Shown here: one piece after another, positions 10,554 through 24,010 of the stretch
Layout: the number at the start of each line of letters is the position of its first letter
How positions within the stretch are numbered: position 1 is the stretch's first letter
DNA from: Trachythela sp. YZ-2020
Lineage: Eukaryota; Cnidaria; Anthozoa; Malacalcyonacea; Clavulariidae
Direction: 5' to 3'
DNA: 64,000 nt
NCBI GenBank assembly: GCA_016169945.1
Contig: JADLSH010000199.1
Span: 434,001 to 498,000, forward strand
The notes under the pieces: model-generated
What the model was told of the DNA's origin: nothing
Databases searched by the model: none
What the model saw: only the letters and a program-made list of their open reading frames with translations
Program-made: the position numbers and the translations under genes

Positions 10554-11440
10554 TACTACACATCTTTGAGACATCTTTAGGTCTACTATACTACATACTG
10601 GTTAAGATATGTACTACACATCTTTGAGACATCTTTAGGTCTACTATACTATACATACTGGTTAAGACAAGTACTACACATCTTTGAGACATCTTTAGGT
10701 CTACTTTACTACTTACTGGTTAAGACATGTACTACACATCTTTGAGACATCTTTAGGTCTACTATACTACATACTGGTTAAGATATGTACTACACATCTT
10801 TGACACATCTTTAGGTTTACTATACTACTTACTGGTTAAGATATGTACTACACATCTTTGAGACATCTTTAGGTCTACTATACTACTTACTGGTTAAGAC
10901 ATGTACTACACATCTTTTAGACATCTTTAGGTCTACTATACTACATACTGGTTAAGATATGTACTACACATCTTTGACACATCTTTAGGTTTACTATACT
11001 ACTTACTGGTTAAGATATGTACTACACATCTTTGACACATCTTTAGGTCTACTATACTACTTACTGGTTAAGATATCAGATATGTACTACACATCTTTAA
11101 ATGACACATCTTTAGGTCTACTATACTAGGCTACATACTGGTTAAGATATGTACTACACATCTTTGAGACATCTTTAGGTCTACTATACTACTTACTGGT
11201 TAAGACATGTACTACACACATCTTTGACACATCTTTAGGTTTACTATACTACTTACTGGTTAAGACATGTACTACACATCTTTGAGACATCTTTAGGTTC
11301 ACTATACTACTTACTGGTTAAGACATGTACTACACATCTTTGAGACATCTTTAGGTCTACTATACTACCTACTCGTTAAGATATGTACTACACATCTTTG
11401 AGACATCTTTAGGTTTATGATACTATACTTTATACTAGTT
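10554..11440. repeat. 58-bp satellite array, about 15 copies
   Basis: The monomer begins 'tactacacatctttgagaca', continues 'tctttaggtctactatacta' and ends 'ctggttaagatatg'. Copies differ by scattered substitutions (gagaca/gacaca, catact/cttact) and a few small insertions. No gene is inside the array. Confidence 0.95.
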
Positions 11441-12254
11441 AACAAATTCATAAAATAATTGCACAGATCACAAAACCTCAGCCTGAAATGAGCAACCACA
11501 TTTCAAGTATTTTCCACGATAGTTGACCTTTGCTTTTATCTCTCATGTTTATACTGGGAAATTGCAAGAAAAATGCACAGAACTGCATGATTGTAAATTT
11601 TTATCTACAGATAAACGATTATAGAACCCAGGCATTATAGCTGAAACGGTTCTAAGCTTAATATTCGTCCCTAGCGAAAACCATTGTTTTAAAACATTTA
11701 ATCGAACTCACCCTAGCTGCAATGTTCTTTTCCAAACTTTCAATTATTTCTATCGCGACAGACTACAGTGCGCAATGTCTATGTATGCAATTTTATGCAA
11801 TTTCTGAAACCTTTGTCTGTCCACTCTTCACACACGCTCCGCCGTTTTGGCAAACAACAAATGAATGCACTAGCTATTATGTCCTGAATCATATTTAAGA
11901 CCCTCGCGCTGTCACGACGGGACACAAGAGCCCAGCTGCAGGCGGCTGAAACACCGAGCCTTCATTATGAATCTTTCCGAAAACAACTTGCACATGAAAA
12001 ACACTTGAACATTTAAATATTCATGAAACAAACGACATGCAATGTTTATCAAGTTTTTCGTAAACGACTTAACGCGTAAAGCGTGCGAAGGCGTGAATCT
12101 ATTGTTTAGACATTAAGATTGTCATGCACGAAGTTATATCTTGAAGTTTATACTAGTTTTCGCTTTGAAAAGTTCTATTATAGCTGATGTTTACGTCAAA
12201 AAACTAAGTTTTCGCAGACATATTTACTTTTTAAGGTAAAGGTCAAGGTTGGCG

Positions 12255-12345
12255 CTGCTGGTCATCCATTCTTGTAAAACCGGAAAACAGGAGTATACCG
12301 CGGAGATCGATAAAAACCCTTGAAGCACAGGAGAGAACCACACGA
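12255..12345 (-). mobile_element. SINE fragment
   Basis: The plus strand shows 'aaacccttgaagcacaggag' followed by 'agaacca'. This is the reverse complement of the tail block shared with the SINE copies at 5505-5607, 16495-16660 and 42228-42425. Confidence 0.5.
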
Positions 12346-13754
12346 ACAATATATACATATTTTCTACAGTTTTAGTTTTTGTTCTGGGGCATGCAAAAAA
12401 GACATATAACATAGTATCTCTGCACGCGCAAAACATATTTTCCCAAATAATCAATCAAAGATAACTATAATCTATATTGCATCATTTGCATGTATACTGA
12501 ATATATAATAAATGTCTTTCAAAAGGACCATTTTCAAACATAAAACATTAAAGCTATATTTATACACCTACATATATTATAAGTGAGACGTATAGACAAT
12601 CTTAAAATTCACAGTACATAGTTGTAACGTTGGAAATGTAAATGTATTAATGTAATAATGGAAACTACATATCACCTGACCTTTACAGGAATCATACATA
12701 TATAATTTATGTGCTCTTAAAATTCAAATTTGACAAACACATTCAAACACATTTATCTTGATTATCTATCTACAATTCATCAAACATGTTTACATTTGAA
12801 ACTCAAACACAAAGAGCATGTTAAAATGATCTGTATTGAAAAAATACATAAGTATAATAGTTGCGTCACCAGGCTAATCCAACTTACTATACAGTATATA
12901 TATATAATCTATTCTTACTTTAATATAAACTGCCAAATATAGTATCTATATTTCATGTCATTTTTCTATGTTTGCATTGTGGTTAGAAGAACATAATGAT
13001 GTTTATAAAGTGCAAATACATCATCAAACTGATATAGAAATGCTGTCTTGCATGACATATTTTAATTTGTTCACATGAAACGGACGTTTTAAGCGATTTT
13101 ATAAATAAAAGAAACTAGCGTAAGGTATCATCCATGGACGATATAGATGTATTCGATGAACATAAAAAAGGAAACAGTTCTATACATTGCTTAAAGTTAT
13201 ATATCGAAATATATATATATATAATCATTTGCTCGACATTTGGTGTCTATAACCATATCAGTGTTTTCATGTTGAATAACATAATGCCAAGCCAACGCTA
13301 TTACACAATCCATTAAGTAGAAAAACTATCTATGGCTCTGCAACAAAATATACAACATCAACGTACATCAAATTGTACATAATCAAATTGTACATAATAT
13401 ATAAACTGTACTCAACATTTAGTGTCTATAACTATACATGTGTTTTGCTCAGTAAAATGTACAAAACTAATTATAATTCATCTAGGACTCTATATATAGT
13501 ATATATGTAGACAAACTATTCTAAGTACAGTATACTCTCTAATAAAGTACAACATGTTAACTTACATCAAAGGAAATGAGAAGAAATCCTTTACAGAAAG
13601 TGCATGTATATTCTTGCATGCATGTACAGACGCATATAGCGGAGTATTGACTTTACAGACGAACAATTCGCTGTCAAAGTAAAGTTTTTAATTTAAACCA
13701 AGTAAACATTGAGGCGGAGTACATGCATGTCTTGCAATGTTTTGTCTATTAAAA

Positions 13755-14051
13755 GCCAAGTTACACGAGGCAATTTTTGATGCAACTTGCAACGCAATTT
13801 CGGACACAGAGCGACGTCATAGCCAAGTATATTCGCAGACGAATTGTGTGCATGAATCGCGTTTTACTTTGCCGTTTTTTTCTTCCTAAACATGCCCAGA
13901 AGGCAACAAAGAAATGAACGAGAATAACAATATCGGTGAAGTGAAACGGGGACTATGTTCAGCGTTTTCCTATGCATGCATTTCTACATAACATGGCTTT
14001 GAGCGGAGATTGCGTTGCGAGTTGCAGCAAAAATTGCACGTGTAACATGGC
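13755..14051. mobile_element. Foldback/MITE-like element
   Basis: Left 'gccaagttacacgaggcaat' and right 'attgcacgtgtaacatggc' are imperfect inverted termini. A second paired block is 'gcaacttgcaacgcaat' against 'attgcgttgcgagttgc'. Length is about 297 bp with no transposase. Confidence 0.65.
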
Positions 14052-14648
14052 CTTTAGAAAAATCAAAATTGTTTTTCAAAAATGGCTTACCACTAAAAGG
14101 TTGTCGTGGTCTGATGTAGATCTCTTGCTTCAGACAACAGCAGGGCGATTTAATAGCTAAGCTTTGTATTCAGCCCTACACCATGCCAACACGGTGAAGA
14201 TAAGGCAGTGTACGTAATGATGAATAAGACTTCAAATCTAGATCATATATAAGGGAAAAAATTATGATTAGAACACGAGGGCGTGTACTGCACTTAAGTA
14301 TAGTAGGGCTTAGTAGGGCTAATTTTCACTTCGCGTGTTCATACAGGAACACAATGACGACAAAGTATACGTGCATAGAATAAAAGTAATTATTCTACTT
14401 TTAGTTTAGTTTAGTATTGAAATTGTATGTTTGTGATATCAGATAAGCATCAAAGCACAAGCAAAGGATAATTGGACGGTTGAATCAGATGAACATAGAT
14501 GAACGTCATCATGCATCTGATTAGAGGAGATTGTACTCGCTATAGGGAATGAAAAATCTTGAAATATACTAAGTTTCCAGCCAAGCCATCAGCCTTTGAG
14601 TCGGTGAAGAGAACTAATACCGTCGTTTGCAACTAAGGACGAACACCT

Positions 14649-14818
14649 ACAGATAAAAACATTGTTTATTCTCACGTGAAACTTCAATGTTTGTAACGAA
14701 CATTTGAAGGTATCATCAGTTCGCTCAGCCAATCAGTGTAAGGCTGGTTGAATATGATTGGCTGACCAGATTAATACCATGTTTCACGAACGTGAGAACA
14801 GACAATGTTTTAATCTGT
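14649..14818. mobile_element. Foldback/MITE-like element
   Basis: Left 'cagataaaaacattg' and 'attctcacgtgaaac' pair with right 'gtttcacgaacgtgagaac' and 'caatgttttaatctg'. The middle holds another dyad, 'cagccaatca' against 'tgattggctg'. Length is about 170 bp, non-coding. Confidence 0.65.
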
Positions 14819-14899
14819 GACTGTTCATGCATCCTTAGATGAAAACGACGTTCAAAATACTAGATTCATTCATTCATTCATTCATAACAAGGTGGAAAT

Positions 14900-15320
14900 A
14901 TTGGAAAATTAAGAATTTTTAAAACATTGAAAACAAATTTTGGAATTGAAGAATATCTCTCTTCAGTTAATAATTTTAAACACCGTCAAGCTGTTACAAA
15001 ATTAAGAATTTCAGCACATAAGTTACCTGTTGAAACTGGTCGATATAACAATGTTTCATACAATGATATATTACGTAAACATTGTGATCTATAAATGAGA
15101 TTGCATGGGAATGAACAGCATTACCTAATGTCATGTAGTAATACAAAGCTCGTCGATCTCAGAACAAATTTTATTGCTAATCTTTGTAATATAAATAATT
15201 ATTTTTCTTCATTCGCTTATCAAGATATATTTAAATATGTTATTTCTATGCAAGACAAAACAATGTCTTTAGTTGCAAAATACTGCTTTGACATACTAAC
15301 AGTATATGCATGAAATGTTA
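14900..15320 (+). pseudogene. LINE 3'-terminal remnant
   Basis: One plus frame reads through 'AVTKLRISAHKLPVETGRY' and, after an in-frame TAA at 15092-15094, 'NEQHYLMSC' and 'LVAKYCFDIL'. This pattern (LRI..H.LP.E.GRY, a Cys/His-type motif, 'E.HYL..C') is typical of the C-terminal end of several invertebrate non-LTR retrotransposon polyproteins. The stop codon marks it as dead. No RT domain precedes it. Confidence 0.7.
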
Positions 15321-16494
15321 CAATAACTCTTGTAGTTTTAAATATGAAGTAATGTAATTATGTATGTGTAGTTTTATGTATGCATCCTATATGCCAATGA
15401 TGGTATTTTTGTAGATTAAATATATACCTTTAATCATATGTATTTTACTGCAGCTAATGCTGATGTGATCGTGAATTTACTTCATCGGCAGAGCGTTGAC
15501 GAACTCTTTTCACACGAATGTCTTGGGTCCGAAGAGGGTAAAGGCGCTTGCTCTGACGACTACGCCTGCACCGAAGCCCCCCCCCCCCGATTTGTGCCTT
15601 TTGCTATAGTGAGATTCTACCAAAGAACCTGAACAACTTCTTAATTTTGCATCACATTTTTATTTCATAAGTTTATAATTGAAAAGTTTAATGTTTAACC
15701 CAGATACGCCTTGTTTGATGTTCAAGCCTCGTGTACTTAAAGCAATAAAGGACAAGAAATTCCCAACAATTTATGTAGAGATAGATAGCTAAAAAGGTAG
15801 AGCTGTGACCACTACATTTCTAAAGTTTGACAAACGAAATAACTCACCACAAATCCCTGAAAGTTAGAACGTCGAACAAGTAGAACTGTAGTTTATACTC
15901 TGGATGTGCGAGACTTCAAATTTCGTGTAGTATGAAAGTTCGTGACAGCGGAGCAGTTGAGTATTGCTACAATGCATTCAAATGTTGTTTACATGCATGC
16001 ATTATTTGCGTGATTAAATGTCTTTAAAATGTAAAATATCCACCTGTCTCCTGCATGGAAATTGATTAATTTCTCTATATACATAGATGTTTTATCACAG
16101 GAGTAAACACAGGATACACCTGCACACTGGAACATTCTATATATAATTATTTTTGATCATTGGTCATGTTGATTATATAACATAAAACATGAATAAACAC
16201 GTTTAACGTGACACAAACAATGCAAATGTTTGTCAATGATATCAAAAAATTTTTAATCTACAATTCAAATCACCAGAACCATCTTTATCAACCATGTAAT
16301 TGCCGAGGATTGGTGTAGGGATGCGTTTGGATGTGCAGGGATACGTGGGGTAGTGGTGGGAATGCATGGGATGTTTAGTTTAGCGTATTGTGTTAACCAC
16401 TCTGAGGTGGACGGAAAGCCTTAACAGGTTTTACAACCCAATTGACAATGGTCTCTGAAGTGTTAGTTATAGTTATGGTTAATGCTTAAGGGTT

Positions 16495-16660
16495 AGTTTT
16501 TAGTGAGGGGAGGAAAACCCGGAGAAAAACCCTCGAAGCACATAAGAGAACCAACCAATCTCAACTTACACGAGTTTATCAAGCACAGGGATGTTAACAA
16601 CAGGTAAATCCCTGCTCTCGACCTGCTGTATAGCCGGATAGCCGAGTTCCCCAATGTGAA
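16495..16660 (-). mobile_element. SINE copy
   Basis: The minus strand contains a box B-like 'GCAGGTCGAGAGCAGGG', then 'GTGCTTGATAAACTCGTG', 'TAAGTTGAGATTGGTTGG', and the tail 'TGCTTCGAGGGTTTTTCTCC'. The order of blocks matches 42228-42425, and the first half matches 19785-19872. Confidence 0.65.
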
Positions 16661-17111
16661 AACACATTCCATCATTTCCGTGAAGGAAGAAAACTTTGCC
16701 AAAAAAGAATACTTATCAATCGACAGTTCCTACTTTGTCTCATGGAATTTCCCAAGTTAAAAGTATTAGGCCAACGTGTGCGACATCAGGATACAAATTT
16801 GGCACGCGCGCAAATTCCACAAGTCAAGTGAAAAACATGTACATGTTTGTTCAAAGAAAACTTTAGGGTGGGACAGACTTGTTTCACTGCCCTAGAGATG
16901 CGCATAGATTGCCAGTGAGTTCTTATTCTTTGACCCCATACAGAATTTGTTTTAAATACCTTACATCTTCATTAAGTTTATACTTTATATAATTACGCTT
17001 CAAATTTTATGCCAGGCTAAAAGGCAAAAATCGCGCGCGCTCGCTACATTTATGGCAGGGCACTTATATTAGTTATATAAGCACCCTGATTTATGGGCAC
17101 CTTCAGGGGTT

Positions 17112-17180
17112 TCTGGTGGTCAACTTCATAAATGTTGACACTTATAGGAGCAAGAAAATAGAACTACATCTCTCGAGCGA
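17112..17180. mobile_element. Family A MITE, half copy
   Basis: The block 'ggtggtcaacttcataaatg' is followed by 'ttgacacttataggagcaag' and 'ctacatctctc', matching one half of the complete copy at 5186-5405. Confidence 0.65.
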
Positions 17181-18546
17181 AAGCCGTAGTATGTGTGGAA
17201 GTTAGTAGCCAAACAAAGGGCCATCGCTCGAAACGTCCCAGTTTTTGTCATGTTTGTCAGGTAGTTTCATCCAACAAATCCTCGAGTAACCGTTTACAGT
17301 ATATCGTTTATCGCAACCTACACTGACTGGAACCAGCTTAAAACACAGTTTATACATACCTTTATCTTCAACACTACACCTGTAGACTTCACCACAAATC
17401 TCTTCTTTATTTCCTAGACTTAATTTTCCTCTCTCCTTCTTACTGGCAGACACTTATTCGCCGCTTCAACGGATCCAGAAGTGAAGTACATCTAAACAAA
17501 GACGAAAATCATGTACACTCCGAAGCAATGACAAAGCGTGTTTAAGGCGAGGTTTAAGGAAGTGTTGCATTGTTTTCCTATTTTACTTAATCTATTTGTT
17601 TTCAACCTCCTCACCACGTACGTACACAACACGCCTTCCAAAAGTGTTCCGCAATAACGCTGAAATGTAGCAATTAACAACGTGGGATGGTGCCAGATTC
17701 TGATGTCGTAAAGCGGTAAAGTTTCGAGAAACAGATAGCTGCGAGTTGAGTTAGAACAACACGCTTGCCGAGGCGTTCATTCCTGCTACGGACAGCAAAA
17801 TACTAGCCTGAATAGCTGGCAGTTAACTCTCCAAACCCTTAAATCCGCCAGCTGGCGATACAAAATACAGATCATAGTGAAGGGCTGATGTGGGTTGGTT
17901 TCTATACCAAAGCCTTCTCAGGGCGAGATTCAAGTTAATTGGTTTATATCAAGAGCAAGGAAGTCGGGGGCAGCACAATAGATTAAGTAAAAATTGCCTC
18001 ATAAAGCAGAAAATGGTGTTGTAGAAACTTTAGAAATCTAATTTTTCTCGGGGTCCGGGCAGGGGGGGCAGTATGCACCCGGACCTTCCAACAATGCTTG
18101 TTCCTTACATTGTATTTGTATCATCAAGATATTTTCGACCCCCCCCCGAAAAAAATCCCAGGATGCGCCAATGATAGGCGCTGCCCCCTCCCCACACTTT
18201 TGAGATGCTTCCATGGCCTTAATCAATAAAGCAAATCAAATGGGAGAAAGTAACAACCTCTTTTCATAAATTCTGTTGATGTTTTGGCATTCAAAGTATT
18301 TAATATTTCATCAAATATTAATCAACTTAATGATATTGACGACCTAATAATACGTACGAGGTCATAAACTGGGGACATGTTAAAATCCACTACATAGTTT
18401 AAATACTATAAATACATGTTCTATTGTTGATTGTTACGGCAACCAGGAGTAAATTCCAACGTTTCAACACTTCCATCGAGTGTATTCATCAAGGGAAGAC
18501 CGGAGTGTCGAAACGCAGTTGGGTTGTGAATGCATTTCGACCGGGC

Positions 18547-18749
18547 CACAGTATAGAGACGACCAGTAGGGCCACTCAGTTGAAATTTTGTGTGGCCGCT
18601 CATTACGCATTGGCAGCCAGTCAATTGCTTTTTCTGGCCAATAAGCAAGCTGGACTAACTTTCCTGGCCAGTAAACTGCATATTTTTGTATAAAAAGCCG
18701 GCTACATGTTGCATCGCCGAGTGGCCCTACTGGTCGTCTCTATACTGTG
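18547..18749. mobile_element. hAT-type MITE, 203 bp
   Basis: Long terminal inverted repeats: 'cacagtatagagacgaccag' and 'tagggccactc' against 'gagtggcccta' and 'ctggtcgtctctatactgtg'. Flanks 18540-18546 and 18750-18756 are both ACCGGGC, a direct repeat in the hAT size range (usually 8 bp). Non-coding. Confidence 0.82.
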
Positions 18750-19149
18750 ACCGGGCTCTGCATTCATTTACCTAAAATCAGAGTAGCGAGAGAAACATGT
18801 CCGATGTTGTACTTGTATTGCTTCTAGTAAATACTTATTATACGCCTTTCAAATCGCTATCCTTGGAACTCATTTAATCTCTCCTGCGTTAGATCAAAAC
18901 AGGAAATTATAAAAAATAAATGAATGAATAATGCCTTCATTAGGTTAAGTATATGCTCTTATCTCCTTAACGTTGTTTTTGTCATGTAAACCATGTTAAT
19001 TTGTCTTTTTAATGGGATCTTTACCTTGACATCTTGGATTGTTTTTCAAATAGGAACCTTAAATATATGCTAACCTTTTGTAAGTAGCTTCAAAATTAAG
19101 AAACCATCGAGAGAATGAAGCAATTAAGTGAATGACGTTGGTTTCAGTA

Positions 19150-19350
19150 GGCGTGACAGGACAGCAGATGGTGGTCAACTTCAAATGTATTGACAATTAT
19201 GAGAGCGAGCAAATGACCCCCTCTGAAATCATGCCAAATGTTCCATTACATGTATTTACCACCAAACACAAGGTCAACAAAGAGTGAACAATTTAGTCAC
19301 TCTGATAACATTCCTTTTAGAGTTGACAACCTGCACGTGCTACATTGTCC
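19150..19350. mobile_element. Family A-like MITE, divergent full copy
   Basis: It starts 'cagcagatggtggtcaactt' and ends 'agagttgacaacctgcacg', with internal blocks 'tgacaattatgagagcgagc', 'accaccaaacacaagg' and 'gtcactctgataac'. It belongs to a diverged subfamily shared with 63110-63505. Confidence 0.65.
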
Positions 19351-19784
19351 CACTTAATTAAAGACAAGTCTATTATGGAAAAATTTCAAACCAACTTTAA
19401 AACTTCCTGTTGCTGCTTAGAACATTGGTGTCATGCCAATGGATGATAATGCTTAAAGTGATGACAAAGAGCTAAGAATGAAAATGACTCACAAAGAATG
19501 TTGGACTACGCTAAATGTCTGGGTGCTTTTCAGAGAATTGAGAATAACAACATAGGAAACCCCTACAAGGAATTCTTTGTTAATATGTTATAATCTAAAC
19601 TAATATAATACAGTCACGTAGTTGGAATTGAGTATAAAGAATTGTTTTGTTTTTATTGACAACAACATGTTTATCTATTTCGTAAAGAAATCAAAGAATA
19701 ATTCAGTAACGCTCCAGTAATTCTGCAAATGGTCTATTGCAACGGCTATTCCATACACGGGTGGCACTGTCCCTTACCTCTGAA

Positions 19785-19872
19785 TTAAGCCGGCTATATA
19801 GCAGGTCGAAGGCACAGATTTACTCAGGTTGGGTAACGTCAGTGTGCTTGATAAACTGATGTAAGTTGAGAT
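19785..19872 (+). mobile_element. SINE fragment ending in a microsatellite
   Basis: 'agcaggtcgaaggcacagat', 'gtgcttgataaactgatgta' and 'agttgagattggtt' match the minus-strand SINE at 16495-16660. The 3' end runs straight into the AACTG array. Confidence 0.6.
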
Positions 19873-19924
19873 TGGTTGAACTGAACTGAACTGAACTGAA
19901 CTGAACTGAACTGAACTGAACTGA
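19869..19924. repeat. (AACTG)n pentanucleotide array
   Basis: Ten or so perfect 'aactg' units follow the SINE fragment, possibly grown from its 3' tail. Confidence 0.95.
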
Positions 19925-22524
19925 ATGACATAACATTTCAGAACAGAACATCGTATAGCGCAAACTGCGAGTGAATTATAATATCCAGTGTAATTTCCGA
20001 GATGATGGGAGATTGAGAAATTCAATAACGGATGCATGCACGCAGGAGTAGTGTAGTACTGTGCTGTGTTTATAATGTATTAGTAATATGCAGATGTTTT
20101 GGCCCGAAAACAAGCCCCTGCAGGGACACTTGGAAATCGCGCTTTGATTTTGCGCTTTAATATACCGGTGTGTTTTTTGCGGCGATTTCAGCTCTATGCC
20201 GACTGCCGAACACAGAACTGTCAACTGGACGACACTCGGTGAAAAGGAGCACTTAAACTACCCGTGGTTTGTATCTGAACTACGCTATTCGAAATATGAA
20301 CATTGTACACAATTTGTTAATGTACATTGTACAACAATAGTAAATGCAGACAAGATTTTATCGTGACATGTCTACCGTGTATCAAGTTACTTTTCTTTAC
20401 TAATTACCAGTTTACGTTAATCGTTACACTACGCGCACACAGCTTTTGAATTGTTATTTGCACTATACTCTATAGTCGTATAAACAGCAATGCTTCGGTG
20501 ATTATATTCGATGCTTGAGCCGGCTTTGTCAGTCATGCGGAATAATGATTTTCATTTCTAAATTGCGTTTTCCGCCTGGTATGTCAACCGCTATTGCAGC
20601 GAATCATGCATTGGTCCAAGGCTTAGCATTCATCTACTTGACGAAGCCATAAATAATGGCATGAAACGAAATATTTTGATACATGTTTAGTCAAGCCTAA
20701 AACGTAACATCTTAGCTTAGCCAATTATTAAACTATTTTATGTGAACATTGCTGCAAATTGCAATGATTTATGTACCAATTTTCTGCGCAAAGTTAAAGG
20801 CATAAATGCATAATACGAGATATATTGATGAAACAAGTGCAGTGCAAAATACTGAAATGTTATAATAATGCTACAATTATTCACGAAAAACACCGGGGCC
20901 ATTTGTTGAGTTAGTCAAAACATCACAAAACATGCTGACCGCAGACAGAGACAGATGATATGCGGATCGCAAAACGTGATAAAACATTACAAAATAATTC
21001 TGTTCATTTTGTAACAGCAATTACTTACAGATTAGAGTCTTGAATGAAAACTTAAGCATACATCCAAACTATTGTGATCTCCTTTTGTTGTTTGGGGCTG
21101 TTGTTTACGAACATAGCACACACTTTGCGTGTTGTTTATGTCTAAACTGCTAATTATTTATGTAAAGGAGATTAAACCACTTAATGGGAGCAAGTAAGTA
21201 GCAGCCAATAGGATGCAGCCAACCATTGACTATCAACAGACCATTGAGGAACACTTAGAGTTGCCAAGGGGTTGCTATGTAAGGTCATTTGAAATACATG
21301 TGCATAGCCTGCTTATCAATAATTGACAATATCAATGCAAGCTTTGTGCAAGACTGCAAGTTTTAAAGAGTAAGACAGGATAAGCCAATTCATCTGTTAG
21401 GACTATTTGTTTAAACACATACAAACTTAATACCAGGTGCACCCAGCGGGGGGAGGGGGTTAAAAGGGGGCAATTTGGCCCGGACCCCAAGTTATAAGAT
21501 AGATAGATAAAACTATATTTAACCTTGATGGACTCACAAGCATTGACACATTTATTTATTTATTAAGTTTTGCCAACATTACAAGTACATACAATATATT
21601 TAAGCAAGCATAATCAAACGTGTGACAGGGAGGCCACAGCAGCTTATACAGCCAATTACTGAGTTCCTGAAAGGGAAAAATGTTAACTGCAACAAGATAT
21701 TTTGTCCCGAAGTATGCATGCGGAGTTGCATTTTAAACACACTGATTTCCAGGTCCTTGGATCATTGGGCCCAAATATCATACATATGTCCATTTTCTGT
21801 CATGCAATATTATGATATATCAGGCATAATCAGGGGTTAAAAAATGCTTGAGAAATGCCGTACAAGGTTGTACGCTCTATAACAAAGTTGGCGTACGTAT
21901 TACCGATGTTGGCGTACGATTTTCTAAACTAGTCTTACCCATGTTCTCTGTTGTATTTATTTTTTCCTTGTAAGAAATAAAAAATGTTTCGCTGGCGTTA
22001 ACCGAGTTTTCAAAGCAGGAAAAGATGAGCCTTACTCTAAACTAAAGAAATCGTTAATATTCAAAACGGTGTTACTTGCTAGTTAACCGTTAAACAACAT
22101 GAAATTTTGGTAACTAAAGACCAAAAAGCGCTGCAGATAGCGAGATGGAAAAGTGATGACGCTAACTCGGACGAGAGAATGCTTGTTATTTGAAGTAAGT
22201 GTAGTTTAACACAAAGGAGCTGTAGCAAGTGTACGTGATCGTACGTTTCCTTAGATACTTGACGTATGTCAAGCATTTCTTGGCGTAAAATCGTATGTCC
22301 GTATGCCTATTTTTTAACCCCTGCATAATATGCCATCATTTTATACACAAGTGTTCAAAATATTGACACTTGTTACCAGCTTGCTTTTGACAAACAAACT
22401 GGTAACAAGTGCAAAAACATTTAACTGTTACATTAGCTTGTTGTTACAACCTTGTAACAAACTTCTGAAAGTCAGTTATAAGCTGGCAACAACAAGACCG
22501 ATGAGACCCGTTCACGGGCCCAAG

Positions 22525-22650
22525 GCCCTGACTGGAAAGTTTGGAAATCGCACAACCGAGATTTCTAAAATTTAATAGTAAGTGTATAGAGGAATCAAAA
22601 TTGCGCGCCCGATATCTCGGTTGCGCGATACAAACTTTCCAGAGTGGCCC
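22525..22650. repeat. Short palindromic element
   Basis: 'gccctgactggaaagtttg' and 'aaccgagat' are inverted as 'atctcggttg' and 'caaactttccagagtgg'. The dyad is about 125 bp, non-coding, with TIR-like arms of roughly 38 bp. Confidence 0.6.
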
Positions 22651-23474
22651 AGGGCAGACTGATGAATGGGAGGCCCCTTCAGTCTCACACCCACTCCCTT
22701 GGGTTTGTTAATGTTTACCCAATTTTTCTGGGCCCCTTTGAACAGCCGCAGGCACAGGGTATTTTGCCCTCTCTGCACCCCTTCTTTTTGCCAGCCTTGG
22801 GCAACAAGTTGAGCATTTCTACATAACGGTGCAGAATTTTTACAACATTGTCAAGTCTAGCTAATTAACAAACAATAGATATTTTTACTGTTATAAGAGC
22901 TTAACCTTACGATAAATATCCATGTTCAAACTTCCATAGCCATTTCCAATCATGTTTGGTCACCAGACACTGGCAAATCGTGAAGAAATAAGACATTTCT
23001 GGCAAAAATTTTGACTTCTTGTTACAAAATTTGAAAATTGTACTTTTGCATAAATTATGTTAATACCATGTTTCCACTTTAGTAAACAAGGACTTCCATA
23101 GATGGAGTAGATCTTTTCGTGAATATCGACGCCATCTTTGAATCGTGATGCATTGTGGTGCACGTCAAGTTAAAACACAGAAGCCCAGGCTCTGGGTCCT
23201 GGTTATGCATTTGGATGATAAACTCAACAATCAGTGATACATTTTAACAACATTTAACATAGTATACAATCCATAAAACTCAATCTAATTTACAAGCTAT
23301 TTCAACAACCCTCCCCGGGCCTGCATACACATTATGTAGTTTAATGAAAATATCAATTATTTTGTCACAATTCACAATAAACTGTTTCACAATAAAACAC
23401 TACAGACTACTTGCTACAAGTTGTTCCAAAAATTATTTTATTGTCCAATTAGCTCGTTTCATCGCAAACATACA

Positions 23475-23692
23475 TAGGTGGGTTTCCAGTAAGCGTTTGA
23501 TATAGAGCTACACACGGTGGTCCTTCAAATATATTGTGACACTTGTGTGCGCAAATGATGTTTTAATAAATGTTTCCATTTGATTTGACCATTACATGCG
23601 TATAGGAAAATTTTGTTGCTCTGAATCAGATAACAGTCTTTCCTTTACAGTTGATCACCATGTGCTGCACCGTCACACTTAGTTAAAACCAC
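23475..23692. mobile_element. Family A-like MITE, divergent copy
   Basis: The left end 'ggtgggtttccagtaag' with 'ctacacacggtggtcc' pairs with the right end 'gatcaccatgtgctgca' and 'acttagttaaaaccacc'. Similar termini flank other family A copies. It lies just 3' of TOLLIP. Confidence 0.6.
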
Positions 23693-24010
23693 CTACTCCG
23701 TGGCGAAGCTGGACATAGCAACGGGCCATGCTATGCAAATGTATATTTCTTAAAAAACCTTTAGAAATGTATTGTCATTAGACTATCTAAGTCCATGTTT
23801 ATCTGCATAAAAAATGACCAGTTGTCATGGCTAGCTTCGCCACAGATCTACTGTTGACAAGATGCGAGATTCTCCAATAATGCCATTATATCAGCATGTT
23901 CTATTTAAGTCTAAAGTCATTATTTCTAGACACATTATAGACTGAGTATATAATACCTAAAATCTACCATCTATTACATTAATTCATGTCACTCATTTCA
24001 TTAATTTCAT

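Larger units (their letters stand above)
6413..24010. other. 17.6-kb gene desert
   Basis: No spliced or intronless gene was recognised. The open frames are short and lack domains, apart from LINE-derived pieces. Contents in order: LINE 3' fragment (6720-7870), AT-rich sequence, hammerhead ribozyme and palindrome (9900-10180), 58-bp satellite (10554-11440), SINE pieces, foldback elements (13755-14051, 14649-14818), LINE remnant (14900-15320), hAT MITE (18547-18749), pentanucleotide array (19869-19924), and MITEs near 19150 and 23475. In 7870-9700, 11450-12250, 12350-13750, 20200-21400 and 21850-22320 nothing stands out beyond AT-rich, low-complexity DNA. Confidence 0.6.

Noticed and set aside
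10554..11440. Regular repeats resembling a CRISPR array
   Set aside because: Units are contiguous with no unique spacers, and the genome is eukaryotic; this is a satellite.
17202..17453. 83-codon minus-strand frame with 'YSRICWMKLPDKHDK'
   Set aside because: It overlaps a dispersed repeat ('atcgctcgaaacgtc' block also seen in diverged form near 3590 and 29690). No domain, so not called as a gene.
18038..18226. Possible tRNA or structured RNA in the GC-rich patch
   Set aside because: Homopolymer C and G runs without cloverleaf potential; more like a decayed transposon end.
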